Shown here: positions 1 through 11,255 of the stretch, piece by piece
Position numbering within the stretch: position 1 is the stretch's first letter
How the letters are laid out: each line of letters opens with the position of its first letter
Program-made: the position numbers and the translations under genes
Source of the DNA: Pseudomonadota bacterium
Lineage (GTDB): Bacteria > Myxococcota > Myxococcia > Myxococcales > Myxococcaceae
DNA length: 11,255 nucleotides
NCBI GenBank assembly: GCA_023424585.1
Contig: JAFADT010000757.1
Location: forward strand, 1 to 11,255
Direction: 5' to 3'
The notes under the pieces: model-generated
What the model saw: the letters and a program-made list of their open reading frames with translations, nothing else
What the model was told of the DNA's origin: nothing
The model's database searches: none

Positions 1-234
1 CCCCGCCACCGCCGCGTGCAACATCCCCGCCCCCACGTAGCCCGCATGCGCCGGCTCGTGCCCGCTGCCGCCACCCGACAGCACCGCCACCTTCCGCGCC
101 CCCAGCTCCGCCGGCACGTCCGAGCGCACCACCACCGTCTCCCCCTCCAGCAACGCCTGGCCCGGCGCCAGCGCCACCAGCCCCTCCAACATCTCCTGGA
201 CCACCGCGCGCGGCGCATTGACGAGCTTCTTCAC
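1..234 (-). CDS. dhaK: Dihydroxyacetone kinase, DhaK domain (N-terminal part, cut by window edge)
   Basis: Reading the minus strand from a GTG at 234 gives 78 codons that stay open to the left edge, so only the N-terminus is present. It begins VKKLVNAPRAVVQEMLEGL, like the usual MKKLIN(D/N)P opening of dihydroxyacetone kinases. Residues 54-61 read GGGSGHEP, the DhaK-family signature that continues as AHAGYVGAGMLHAAVAG; the His of this motif (H59) lies in the substrate pocket in known DhaK proteins. The enzyme phosphorylates dihydroxyacetone in the cytoplasm using ATP or a PTS phosphodonor. Which type this is depends on the missing C-terminal part. The start is chosen because AAGGAG lies 6 nt upstream (plus-strand 241-246). 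It is transcribed away from the siderophore genes and has no evident link to them. Family assignment is firm; gene length and subtype are unknown. Confidence 0.85.
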   Translation of the reverse strand, partial: MKKLVNAPRAVVQEMLEGLVALAPGQALLEGETVVVRSDVPAELGARKVAVLSGGGSGHEPAHAGYVGAGMLHAAVAG

Positions 235-390
235 CAGCGACTCCTTGACGGAACCCAACGGGGACGGACTGCGCTCGGCGACCACCCTTCCGCCCCACCT
301 GCAACCCGTCAAGCGCGACGAACCCCGCAAGCCCGCCGGGAGACGTTTGCGTCACAGAACCCGCTTTCCCATTGACTCCGGAAGATTTAT

Positions 391-410
391 GATGTTGATT
401 CTCATTATCA
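391..410 (+). promoter_or_regulatory. Fur-box-like operator upstream of the mxcK-mxcL unit
   Basis: Bases 391-409 match the classical 19-bp Fur consensus at 15 of 19 positions. In the 7-1-7 form, TGATTCT-C-ATTATCA (396-410) matches 12 of 14 positions and the right half is perfect. It is an A/T-rich island in a very GC-rich region. A TTGACT -35-like hexamer (372-377) and a TATGAT -10-like hexamer (388-393) lie beside it but are too close together to form one standard promoter, so promoter placement is uncertain. The rest of the 297-nt gap (235-531) shows no other gene. Inference: Fe-Fur binding here would repress the transporter and aminotransferase when iron is plentiful. Confidence 0.7.
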
Positions 411-531
411 TTCGCCGAGTTGTAACAAACGACGGTGGCTCTGCGTGAAGCACGCCGGGCCCTGGCGAAGCCCTGTCTGGCATTGCCGGACCGGGCCTGA
501 GCCGTCGTGTATCTGGATTCAGGTGACTGTC

Positions 532-1749
532 TTGAGTGCTCCATCCCCTGCCCCGCACGAGCGCACGCTGCTGTGGCTCCTCGCGGCGGTGCAGTTCACC
601 CACGTCGTGGACTTCATGATGCTGATGCCGCTGGGGCCCCTGCTGATGCAGCGGCTGGCGCTGTCGGCGACGCGGTTCGGAGCGCTGGTGTCCGCGTACA
701 CGCTCGCGTCCGCGGCCATGGGGGTCCTGGGGGTCTTCTGGCTGGATCGCCTGGAGCGCAAGCGCACGCTGCTCATGCTCTACGCGGGCTTCATCGCCGC
801 CACGCTCCTGTGCGGCGCGGCCACCGGGGCCACCGGCCTGCTCATCGCCCGCACCGTCGCCGGAGGCTGCGCGGGGCTCATGGGCGCCGTCGTCATGGCC
901 ATCGTCAGCGACACCGTGCCCGCGGAGCGCCGGGGCCAGGCCATCGGCACCGTGATGACCGCCTATGCGCTGTCCGCGGTGGCGGGCGTGCCGCTGGGCC
1001 TGGGGCTCGCGAACCTTGGAGGTTGGCGCTCGCCGTTCATCGTCCTCGCGGGCCTCGCGGGCCTCGTGTGGTTGCTGCTCCTGCGCTTCCTGCCTCGCGT
1101 GGACGGACACCTGGCCCAGGCCGCCGGCGCCTCGTCCCCCACCGCCGGCTTCACGCCCCGGCTGGCGCTGGGCTGGGGCCTCACCTTCACGGTGGTGTTC
1201 GCCAGCTTCCTGCTCATCCCCTACCTGAGCGCCTTCATGGTGGGCAACGTGGGCCTCTCCCTCACGGACCTGCCGTGGGTGTACCTGGCGGGCGGCGCGG
1301 CCACCTTCGTGAGCTCGCGCTGGATTGGCCGCATGGCGGACCGCGTGGGCCCCGCGCGCGCGCTGGCGTTGCTGCTCGTCGCCACCATGGTGCCGCACCT
1401 CCTCTTCACCCACCTGCCGCCGTCCCCGCTGCCGGTGGTGGCCGTCGTCTTCGTGTTCTTCATGACGCTCACCTCCGGCCGCGCCATCCCCACCATGGCG
1501 CTGGTCGCGTCGCAGGTGCCGCCGTCCCTCCGGGGCCGCTACCTCGCGGTCAACATGGCCGCCAGCGACGGCGCCTCCGGGCTCGCCGCCTGGCTGGGGG
1601 GGCTCCTGCTCACCACCGCGCCGGAGGGCTCGCTCATCGGCTTCGCGCAGCTGGGCTGGCTCGCCGTGGCCATCTCCGCGCTCGCGCTCGGACTGTTGTG
1701 GACCTTCGTGGGCCGCGCCGTGCGGCTGGACGCGACACCCACCCCCTGA
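532..1749 (+). CDS. mxcK: MFS transporter, probable siderophore (myxochelin) exporter
   Basis: A 405-residue, very hydrophobic inner-membrane protein with about 10-12 predicted membrane segments. It has two halves, each with a major-facilitator motif A loop: GVLGVFWLDRLERKRTLL at about residues 64-81 and RWIGRMADRVGPAR at about 263-276. Length and layout fit the AraJ/sugar-efflux-like 12-segment MFS group. The reading frame is open from a GTG at 445, but the first 29 codons from there look nothing like an MFS N-terminus. A TTG at 532 has a strong Shine-Dalgarno AGGTGA (521-526) at 5 nt spacing, so it is preferred. The gene lies 29 nt upstream of mxcL and downstream of a Fur-like operator. Export of myxochelin is inferred from context, as is the symbol (by synteny with Stigmatella). 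The family alone does not give the substrate. Confidence 0.8.
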   Translation: MSAPSPAPHERTLLWLLAAVQFTHVVDFMMLMPLGPLLMQRLALSATRFGALVSAYTLASAAMGVLGVFWLDRLERKRTLLMLYAGFIAATLLCGAATGATGLLIARTVAGGCAGLMGAVVMAIVSDTVPAERRGQAIGTVMTAYALSAVAGVPLGLGLANLGGWRSPFIVLAGLAGLVWLLLLRFLPRVDGHLAQAAGASSPTAGFTPRLALGWGLTFTVVFASFLLIPYLSAFMVGNVGLSLTDLPWVYLAGGAATFVSSRWIGRMADRVGPARALALLLVATMVPHLLFTHLPPSPLPVVAVVFVFFMTLTSGRAIPTMALVASQVPPSLRGRYLAVNMAASDGASGLAAWLGGLLLTTAPEGSLIGFAQLGWLAVAISALALGLLWTFVGRAVRLDATPTP

Positions 1750-1778
1750 ACCCGCCTCACCCTCACCAGGACCCTTCC

Positions 1779-3062
1779 ATGTCCCAGACCTCACCGCGTC
1801 ACCCGTCCCTGCCCCGCCCCATCGTGGGTGAAATCAAGCTGGAGCGCTCCAACGAGCTGCTCGCCGAGGCCCGCAAGTGGGTCCCCGGCGTCACCCAGAC
1901 GATGATGAAGAAGCCGGACCACTTCGCCCCCGGCGCCTTCCCGGTGTTCCTCACCAAGGGCAACGGCGCCCTGGTGGAGGACGCGGACGGCCAGGAGTAC
2001 ATCGACTACATCCAGGCGCTGGGCGCCAACATGCTGGGCCACAACCACCCGGCCGTGGCGGAGACCATCCGCAAGCACCTGGCGGAGGGCATCATCCACT
2101 CGCTGCCCACGCCGGTGGAGGTCTCCTCCGTGAAGGCGCTGGTGGAGGTGATCCCGGGCGCGGAGATGGCCCGCTTCTTCAAGACGGGCGCGGACGCCAC
2201 CTCCGCCGCCGTGCGCCTGTCGCGCCACCTCACCGGCCGCGAGCACATCGTCACCGTGGGCTACAACGGCTGGCACGACCACTTCATGTATGACACCCCG
2301 GGCGTGCCCCCGACGGTGGCGAAGCTCACCACCCGCCTGCCGCTCTTCACCCCCCCGGACGAGCCCGCCCTCATCGAGCACATCGAGAAGCACGGCGCCC
2401 AGCTGGCCTGCGTGCTCCTGGCCATCCCGTACAACCGCACCATCACCCGCGAGTTCCTCCTCCAGGTGAAGGAGACCTGCGCGAAGCACGGCGTGATGTT
2501 CGTCCTGGACGAGGTCGTCACCGGCTTCCGCCTGGCCCTGGGCGGCGCGCAGCAGTTCTTCGACGTGCGGGCGGACTTCGTCACCCTGTCCAAGGGCATC
2601 GCCGCGGGCATGCCCCTGTCCGCCATCGCGGGACCGGAGAAGTACCTCTCCCGCCTGAGCGAGCTGCAGGTCTCCACCACCTTCGGCGGCGAGATGCTCT
2701 CGCTGGCCGTGTGCGAGGCCGTCATCAACGAGTACCGCCGCTCCAACTACATCGAGCACATCGCCAGCCTGGGCCGCCGCCTGCGCGACGGCGTCAACGC
2801 CCACGCGCGCGAGACGGGCTCCACCCTGGAGGTGGTGGGCTACGACGCCGTGCCCTTCTTCCGCTTCAGCAAGGTCATCCCCGAGCACATCGAGAAGATG
2901 ATCCCCTTCCAGGCCGGCATGGCCCGCCGGGGCGTCATCCTCCGCCGGGACCTGAACTTCATCAGCGCGGTGCACACCGTGGAGCAGATCGACCACACCA
3001 TCGCCGCCGCGGGCGAGGTGCTCCGTGAAACAGCCGCGCGCGCCAAGGCCAGCGCCGCCTGA
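1779..3062 (+). CDS. mxcL: PLP-dependent aminotransferase (glutamate-1-semialdehyde aminomutase type), MxcL
   Basis: This 427-residue protein is a class III, fold-type I PLP enzyme close to glutamate-1-semialdehyde 2,1-aminomutase in length and architecture. Visible features are the cofactor-domain stretch FFKTGADATSAAVRLSR (133-149), GYNGWHDHFMYDTPGVP (161-177), the PLP-ring aspartate in FVLDEVVTGFR (D244), and the Schiff-base lysine in LSKGIAAGMPLSAIAG (K272). In the characterised myxochelin system MxcL transaminates the aldehyde released reductively from the NRPS, giving the terminal amine of myxochelin B instead of the alcohol of myxochelin A. The ATG at 1779 has AGGA at 1768-1771 and lies 29 nt after mxcK, so the two are probably co-transcribed. 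The haem-pathway aminomutase is an alternative by sequence, but location between siderophore genes favours MxcL. Confidence 0.88.
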   Translation: MSQTSPRHPSLPRPIVGEIKLERSNELLAEARKWVPGVTQTMMKKPDHFAPGAFPVFLTKGNGALVEDADGQEYIDYIQALGANMLGHNHPAVAETIRKHLAEGIIHSLPTPVEVSSVKALVEVIPGAEMARFFKTGADATSAAVRLSRHLTGREHIVTVGYNGWHDHFMYDTPGVPPTVAKLTTRLPLFTPPDEPALIEHIEKHGAQLACVLLAIPYNRTITREFLLQVKETCAKHGVMFVLDEVVTGFRLALGGAQQFFDVRADFVTLSKGIAAGMPLSAIAGPEKYLSRLSELQVSTTFGGEMLSLAVCEAVINEYRRSNYIEHIASLGRRLRDGVNAHARETGSTLEVVGYDAVPFFRFSKVIPEHIEKMIPFQAGMARRGVILRRDLNFISAVHTVEQIDHTIAAAGEVLRETAARAKASAA

Positions 3063-3083
3063 GCTGAAACAATCGCTCAACCA

Positions 3084-3110
3084 CCGCCCGTGAAACCAGA
3101 CACCGGGCGG
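3084..3110 (+). terminator. Terminator-like stem-loop after mxcL
   Basis: CCGCCCG (3084-3090) and CGGGCGG (3104-3110) are perfect 7-bp arms around a 13-nt loop, starting 22 nt after the mxcL stop. A further 2 bp can form past a single bulged base. No T-run follows, so it is not a canonical intrinsic terminator; it could also be an mRNA-stabilising 3' hairpin. Its place between mxcL and the next Fur-like operator fits the end of the mxcKL transcript. Confidence 0.4.
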
Positions 3111-3164
3111 CTCATACATCAGCCACCTTGACAGGAATTCGCGGCCATGGCACTTCCCGGCCTC

Positions 3165-3187
3165 GAAATGAGAATGTTTCTCATTTT
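3165..3187 (+). promoter_or_regulatory. Fur-box-like dyad upstream of mxcC
   Basis: An inverted repeat: GAAATGAGAA (3165-3174), TGT spacer, TTCTCATTTT (3178-3187), with 9 of 10 bases symmetric. The core TGAGAAT-G-TTTCTCA (3169-3183) matches the 7-1-7 Fur consensus at 11 of 14 positions. The dyad ends 27 nt before the mxcC ATG. A TTGACA -35-like hexamer is at 3128-3133 and a TACAAT -10-like hexamer at 3194-3199, but they are not spaced as a single promoter. It is an A/T-rich patch in a GC-rich region. Inference: iron-responsive repression site for the mxcCDEFG biosynthetic unit. Confidence 0.68.
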
Positions 3188-3214
3188 CATTCATACAATC
3201 CAGGTAGGCGGCTG

Positions 3215-3988
3215 ATGTCATCGACGACAGGACACGCGGTGGTGACGGGCGCGGCGCAAGGCATTGGCGCGGCGGTGGCGCGCAAGCTGGCGCGCACCAT
3301 GCCCGTCGCGGTGTTCGACCAGAACGCCGCGGGCTTGGAGCTGCTGGTGGCGGAGCTGCGCCAACAGGGCTTGAAGGCCACGGCGTTCCCGGTGGACGTG
3401 CGTGACAAGGACGGCATCGAGGACGCCATCGCGTACATCGAGGCGAAGCTGGGCCCCATCCAGGTGCTGGCCAACGTGGCGGGCATCCTGCGCATGGGCT
3501 CCGTGCTCACGCAGAGCGACGCGGACTGGATGTCCACCTTCGCGGTCAACACCCACGGCGTGTTCCATGTCTCGCGCGCGGTGGCGAAGCACATGGTGCC
3601 CCGCCGCTCCGGCGCCATCGTGACGGTGGGCTCCAACGCGGCCGGCGTGCCGCGCATGGAGATGGCGGCCTACGCGGCCTCCAAGGCCGCCTCCACCATG
3701 TTCACCAAGTGTCTGGGATTGGAGCTGGCCCAGCACGGCATCCGCTGCAACATCGTGTCTCCCGGCTCCACCGACACCGCCATGCAGCGGGGCATGTGGA
3801 CGGACGAGTCCGGCCGCGAGCGCGTCATCATGGGCTCGCTGGACGGCTACCGCACCGGCATCCCGCTGCGCCGCATCGCCACGCCGGAGGACATCGCGGA
3901 CGCGGTGGTGTTCCTCGCGTCCGACCAGGCCCGGCACATCACGATGCACGACTTGTGTATCGACGGCGGCGCCACGCTGGGCGTCTAG
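3215..3988 (+). CDS. mxcC: 2,3-dihydro-2,3-dihydroxybenzoate dehydrogenase (EntA/DhbA family)
   Basis: A 257-residue classical short-chain dehydrogenase that oxidises 2,3-dihydro-2,3-dihydroxybenzoate to 2,3-dihydroxybenzoate with NAD+ in the cytoplasm. The nucleotide-binding motif TGAAQGIG is at 11-18, NVAG at 87-90 and the structural Asn at 112. The catalytic residues are S140, Y153 and K157 (YAASK). The stretch NVAGILRMG resembles the EntA-specific AGVLRMG segment and separates it from generic SDR reductases. The frame is open upstream to 3128, but that would place the Fur-like dyad inside the coding region; the ATG at 3215 begins immediately before the Rossmann strand and is the sensible start. 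The ribosome site is weak (AGG triplets at about 3202-3208). It is the first gene of the biosynthetic run; 84 nt separate it from mxcD. Confidence 0.92.
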   Translation: MSSTTGHAVVTGAAQGIGAAVARKLARTMPVAVFDQNAAGLELLVAELRQQGLKATAFPVDVRDKDGIEDAIAYIEAKLGPIQVLANVAGILRMGSVLTQSDADWMSTFAVNTHGVFHVSRAVAKHMVPRRSGAIVTVGSNAAGVPRMEMAAYAASKAASTMFTKCLGLELAQHGIRCNIVSPGSTDTAMQRGMWTDESGRERVIMGSLDGYRTGIPLRRIATPEDIADAVVFLASDQARHITMHDLCIDGGATLGV

Positions 3989-4030
3989 CGCGCCCGCGGC
4001 GTCCGCCCTCCCCTCCTCACCTTCCCTCCC

Positions 4031-4052
4031 GGGACGGCTGTCTCTCCGTCCC
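4031..4052 (+). other. GC-rich stem-loop between mxcC and mxcD
   Basis: GGGACGG (4031-4037) and CCGTCCC (4046-4052) form a perfect 7-bp stem with an 8-nt loop in the 84-nt mxcC-mxcD gap. C residues rather than T residues follow, so it is not a standard intrinsic terminator. It could attenuate transcription, mark an mRNA processing site, or be incidental in such GC-rich DNA. Confidence 0.35.
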
Positions 4053-4065
4053 CCCATCGCCCCGA

Positions 4066-4086
4066 GTTGAGAATGATTCCTGATAC
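4066..4086 (+). promoter_or_regulatory. Possible weak Fur-like site overlapping the mxcD start
   Basis: TGAGAAT-G-ATTCCTG (4068-4082) overlaps the mxcD ATG at 4073. The left half matches the Fur heptamer at 6 of 7 positions, but the right half at only 3 of 7. On the minus strand the same region matches the 19-bp consensus at about 12 of 19 positions. It is clearly weaker than the sites at 391-410 and 3165-3187. It may be an extra operator or coincidence with the N-terminal codons. Confidence 0.25.
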
Positions 4087-5358
4087 CAAGATCGTTGAAC
4101 GGCAACCGGACGCGCGGACGGTGGACGGCGTGATGGGCGCGCCGGCCGAGGCGCGGGAGCCGGAGCAGGAGGCGCTGGCGGCGCGGCTGCTGCGCGACTA
4201 CGACGCGGGCTCGTTCTTCTTCGCGTCCCCCCGGCGCACGATGCTGGCGCGCGGCGTGTTCGCCACGGTGCCTGACGCGGGCGGGGCGAGCTCGCTGGAC
4301 GGGCTGCCGGAGCGCGTGGCCTCGGTGCTCAACGCCTCGCGGGACGCGGCGCACGACATCCCGGTGGCGGTGGGCGCGGTGCCCTTCGACGGCAAGGTGG
4401 CCGCGCACCTCGTGGTGCCCATGACCCTCCAGCGCGCGGGGCCGGTGGTGTTCGACGGCGCCTCCGCCGCCCGCTCGCCCCTGTCCGGCCAGTACACGCT
4501 GCGGCCCGTGCCGGAGCCCTCCGCGTACAAGGACGGCGTCGCGGCGGCGCTGAAGCTCATGCAGGAGGGCCCGCTGCGCAAGGTGGTGCTGTCGCGCTCG
4601 CTGCACGTGGACACGGCGGCGCCCGTGGACCTGCGGCAGCTCCTGCACAACCTGGCCCGGCGCAACCCGCATGGGTACACCTTCGCGGTGGACCTGCCGC
4701 AGCGCGCGGACGCGGCCCCCGGCGCGGGGCGGCGCACGCTCATCGGCGCGAGCCCGGAGCTGCTGGTGGCGCGCTCGGGCTTGCAGGTCCTGGCCAACCC
4801 GCTGGCGGGCTCCGCCGCGCGCAGCCAGGATCCGGTGGAGGACAACGCCCGGGCCACGCGGCTGATGGCGTCCCCCAAGGACCTGCACGAGCACGCGGTC
4901 GTCATCGACGCGGTGGCGGAGGCGCTGCGGCCCTTCTGCAAGACGCTGGACGTGCCCAAGCTGCCGTCGCTCGTGAGCACCCAGACGATGTGGCACCTGT
5001 CCAGCCGCATCACCGGCGAGCTGAAGGACCCGTCCATCACGTCCCTGACGCTGGCGCTGGCCATGCATCCCACCCCGGCGGTGTGCGGCCACCCGACGGC
5101 GCTGGCGCACGAGGCCATCGGGAACATCGAGCCGTTCCACCGCGGCTACTACACGGGCACCGTGGGCTGGTGCGACGCGAACGGCGACGGCCAGTGGGCC
5201 GTGACCATCCGCTGCGCGGAGGCGGACGCGCGCACCCTGCGCCTGTTCGCGGGTGCGGGCATCGTGGTGGGCTCCACGCCGGAGGCGGAGCTCGCGGAGA
5301 CCGAGGCCAAGCTCCGCACCATGCTCCAGGCCATGGGCCTGGGCCTGGAGGTGCAGCC

Positions 5359-5362
<4 letters not shown>
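4073..5362 (+). CDS. mxcD: Isochorismate synthase (EntC/DhbC family)
   Basis: A 429-residue chorismate-utilising enzyme converting chorismate to isochorismate, the first committed step to DHB; it needs Mg2+. Family motifs are present in order: RKVVLSR (169-175; K170 matches the EntC general base), GASPELL (225-231), PLAGS (243-247), KDLHEH (269-274), [10 protein letters not shown] (332-341), [14 protein letters not shown] (353-366) and [13 protein letters not shown] (394-406) followed by the E409 of ETEAKL. E273 and E409 match the Mg2+-binding glutamates of EntC. Conserved sequence is complete to the end, with no amidotransferase part. The frame also allows a TTG at 4067, but ATG at 4073 is preferred. 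No strong Shine-Dalgarno is visible, in contrast to mxcE and mxcF. Its stop overlaps the mxcE start, pointing to translational coupling. Confidence 0.93.
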
Positions 5363-6993
<1,631 letters not shown>

Positions 6994-7007
6994 GACAGGA
7001 GCACCCC

Positions 7008-7913
7008 ATGGCACTGCCTGCCATTGCCCCCTATTCCATGCCCGGCGCGGCGGACCTGCCCCGGAACAAGCTCGCCTGGACGCCGGAGCCCAAGCGCTGC
7101 GTCCTGCTCAACCACGACATGCAGCGCTACTTCGTGGAGGCCTTCACGCAGGGGCAGTCCCCGGTGACGGAGCTGGTGGCCAACATCCAGCGCCTGCGCG
7201 AGCACGCGGTGAAGCTGGGCATCCCCGTCGTCTACTCCGCGCAGCCCGGCGACCAGACGCCCGAGCAGCGCGGCCTCCAGCTGGAGTTCTGGGGCCCTGG
7301 CGTCCGCGCCGGCCCGAAGCAGCAGATCATCGAAGCGCTCACACCGGCCGAGGGCGACACCGTCCTCACCAAGTGGCGCTACAGCGCGTTCCGCAACACG
7401 CGCCTGATGGACCTGATGCGGGACCTGGGCCGCGACCAGCTCATCATCTGCGGCATCTACGCGCACATCGGCTGCCTTCAGACGGCCAGCGACGGCTCCA
7501 TGAGCGAGATCCGTCCCTTCCTCATCGCGGACGCGGTGGCGGACTTCTCGCTGGAGAAGCACCGGATGGCGCTGGACTACGCCTCGCAGCTCGTCGCGTT
7601 CGTCACCACCACGCAACAGCTCATCGACGCCATGCCGGTGCAGGCGGCCACGCCCGCGGTGGACCGCGAGCAGCTCCGCGCGGCTGTCGCCGAACTGTTG
7701 ATGGAGTCCGCGTCGGCCATTGGTGAGGATGAGAACCTGCTGGAGCGCGGCATGGACTCCATCCGCCTGATGAGCCTGGTGGAGCGCTGGCGTCAGGGCG
7801 GGACGGAGGTGTCCTTCGTGGAGCTCGCGGAGAAGCCCACGCTCACCGACTGGTACGCGCTGCTCGCCGCGAAGCAGCCTGTCGCGATGGCTCCCGGCGC
7901 TCGCGCCTCATAA
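7008..7913 (+). CDS. mxcF: Bifunctional isochorismatase / aryl carrier protein (EntB family)
   Basis: A 301-residue two-domain protein. Residues about 1-210 form the isochorismatase, which hydrolyses the enolpyruvyl ether of isochorismate to 2,3-dihydro-2,3-dihydroxybenzoate and pyruvate: LLNHDMQRYF (D37), KWRYSAF (K122) and GIYAHIGC (149-156). As in EntB, a glycine takes the place where related amidohydrolases have the nucleophilic cysteine, consistent with ether hydrolysis. After a short Ala/Pro linker (about 211-219), residues about 220-290 are an aryl carrier domain with GMDSIRLM (248-255); S251 is the phosphopantetheine site that receives DHB from MxcE. The ATG at 7008 has AGGAG (6997-7001) at 6-nt spacing and follows mxcE by 14 nt. 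The carrier domain then serves the condensation domain of MxcG. Confidence 0.94.
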   Translation: MALPAIAPYSMPGAADLPRNKLAWTPEPKRCVLLNHDMQRYFVEAFTQGQSPVTELVANIQRLREHAVKLGIPVVYSAQPGDQTPEQRGLQLEFWGPGVRAGPKQQIIEALTPAEGDTVLTKWRYSAFRNTRLMDLMRDLGRDQLIICGIYAHIGCLQTASDGSMSEIRPFLIADAVADFSLEKHRMALDYASQLVAFVTTTQQLIDAMPVQAATPAVDREQLRAAVAELLMESASAIGEDENLLERGMDSIRLMSLVERWRQGGTEVSFVELAEKPTLTDWYALLAAKQPVAMAPGARAS

Positions 7914-7914
7914 C

Positions 7915-7930
7915 CCGCCCCTCGGGGCGG
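7915..7930 (+). other. GC stem-loop in the mxcF-mxcG gap
   Basis: CCGCCC (7915-7920) and GGGCGG (7925-7930) form a 6-bp stem around the tetraloop CTCG (7921-7924), starting 2 nt after the mxcF stop in the 45-nt gap before mxcG. A C-rich stretch follows, not a T-run. Possible roles are partial attenuation or a processing/stability element separating mxcG expression from the upstream genes; it may have no role. Confidence 0.35.
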
Positions 7931-7958
7931 CCCCCCTTCCCCCTCGGAGTTCCCCGTC

Positions 7959-11255
<3,297 letters not shown>

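Noticed and set aside
16..375. 119-codon plus-strand open frame at the left edge
   Set aside because: Arg/His/Pro-rich shadow of the minus-strand DhaK frame, which has the GGGSGHEP motif and a proper ribosome site.
507..1778. N-terminal extension of the aminotransferase frame back to 507, suggesting a fusion
   Set aside because: The extension is out of frame with, and fully overlaps, the MFS gene and has shadow-like composition; the aminotransferase homology begins just after ATG 1779, which has its own ribosome site.
352..1794. 480-codon minus-strand open frame opposite the MFS gene
   Set aside because: It is a shadow frame of high-GC DNA: Arg/Gly/His-rich, low complexity, no recognisable motif, and fully opposite a clear MFS gene.
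3128..3199. Single sigma-70 promoter made of TTGACA (3128-3133) and TACAAT (3194-3199)
   Set aside because: The hexamers are about 60 nt apart, so they cannot form one promoter, and no good partner was found for either at 16-18 nt.
3128..3214. Upstream extension of mxcC to 3128
   Set aside because: It would put the Fur-like dyad in coding sequence, and the added 29 residues do not resemble an SDR N-terminus.
3218..5140. 640-codon minus-strand open frame opposite mxcC and mxcD
   Set aside because: It spans two well-supported genes and their gap on the other strand, with repetitive Arg/His/Gly composition and no domain signature; a GC-driven artefact.

Overview
This is a GC-rich window with strongly G/C-ending codons. 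It carries most of a catecholate siderophore (myxochelin-type) biosynthesis locus. The gene set and each product match the myxochelin cluster known from myxobacteria (mxc genes of Stigmatella aurantiaca and Myxococcus xanthus), so the source is very probably a member of the Myxococcales such as Myxococcus, Corallococcus or Stigmatella. The genus cannot be fixed from the sequence alone.

Layout. Positions 1-234 (minus strand) hold the N-terminus of a dihydroxyacetone kinase (DhaK domain) that runs off the left edge. Positions 235-531 are a divergent intergenic region with a good Fur-box-like operator (391-410). On the plus strand follow an MFS transporter (mxcK-like, 532-1749) and a glutamate-1-semialdehyde-aminomutase-type aminotransferase (mxcL, 1779-3062). 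A 152-nt gap holds a terminator-like hairpin (3084-3110) and a second Fur-box-like dyad (3165-3187). The biosynthetic run is mxcC (3215-3988, 2,3-dihydro-DHB dehydrogenase), mxcD (4073-5362, isochorismate synthase), mxcE (5359-6993, 2,3-DHB-AMP ligase), mxcF (7008-7913, isochorismatase plus aryl carrier protein) and mxcG (7959 to the right edge, NRPS with condensation, adenylation and carrier domains). mxcG is cut off before its expected terminal reductase domain.

How the genes work together. MxcD turns chorismate into isochorismate. The MxcF N-domain hydrolyses it to 2,3-dihydro-2,3-dihydroxybenzoate, and MxcC oxidises that to 2,3-dihydroxybenzoate (DHB). MxcE adenylates DHB and loads it on the MxcF carrier domain. 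MxcG activates lysine, and both lysine amino groups are acylated with DHB. In the characterised system the thioester is reductively released as an aldehyde, then either reduced to the alcohol (myxochelin A) or transaminated by MxcL to the amine (myxochelin B). The MFS protein is probably the exporter. The two Fur-like operators suggest two iron-repressed units, mxcKL and mxcCDEFG. TonB receptor, periplasmic uptake and phosphopantetheinyl transferase genes are not in the window.

The system is a known one. The points worth a second look are regulatory (operators and intercistronic hairpins) and details of the NRPS adenylation domain. All motif and operator calls are by-eye readings; no database search was possible.
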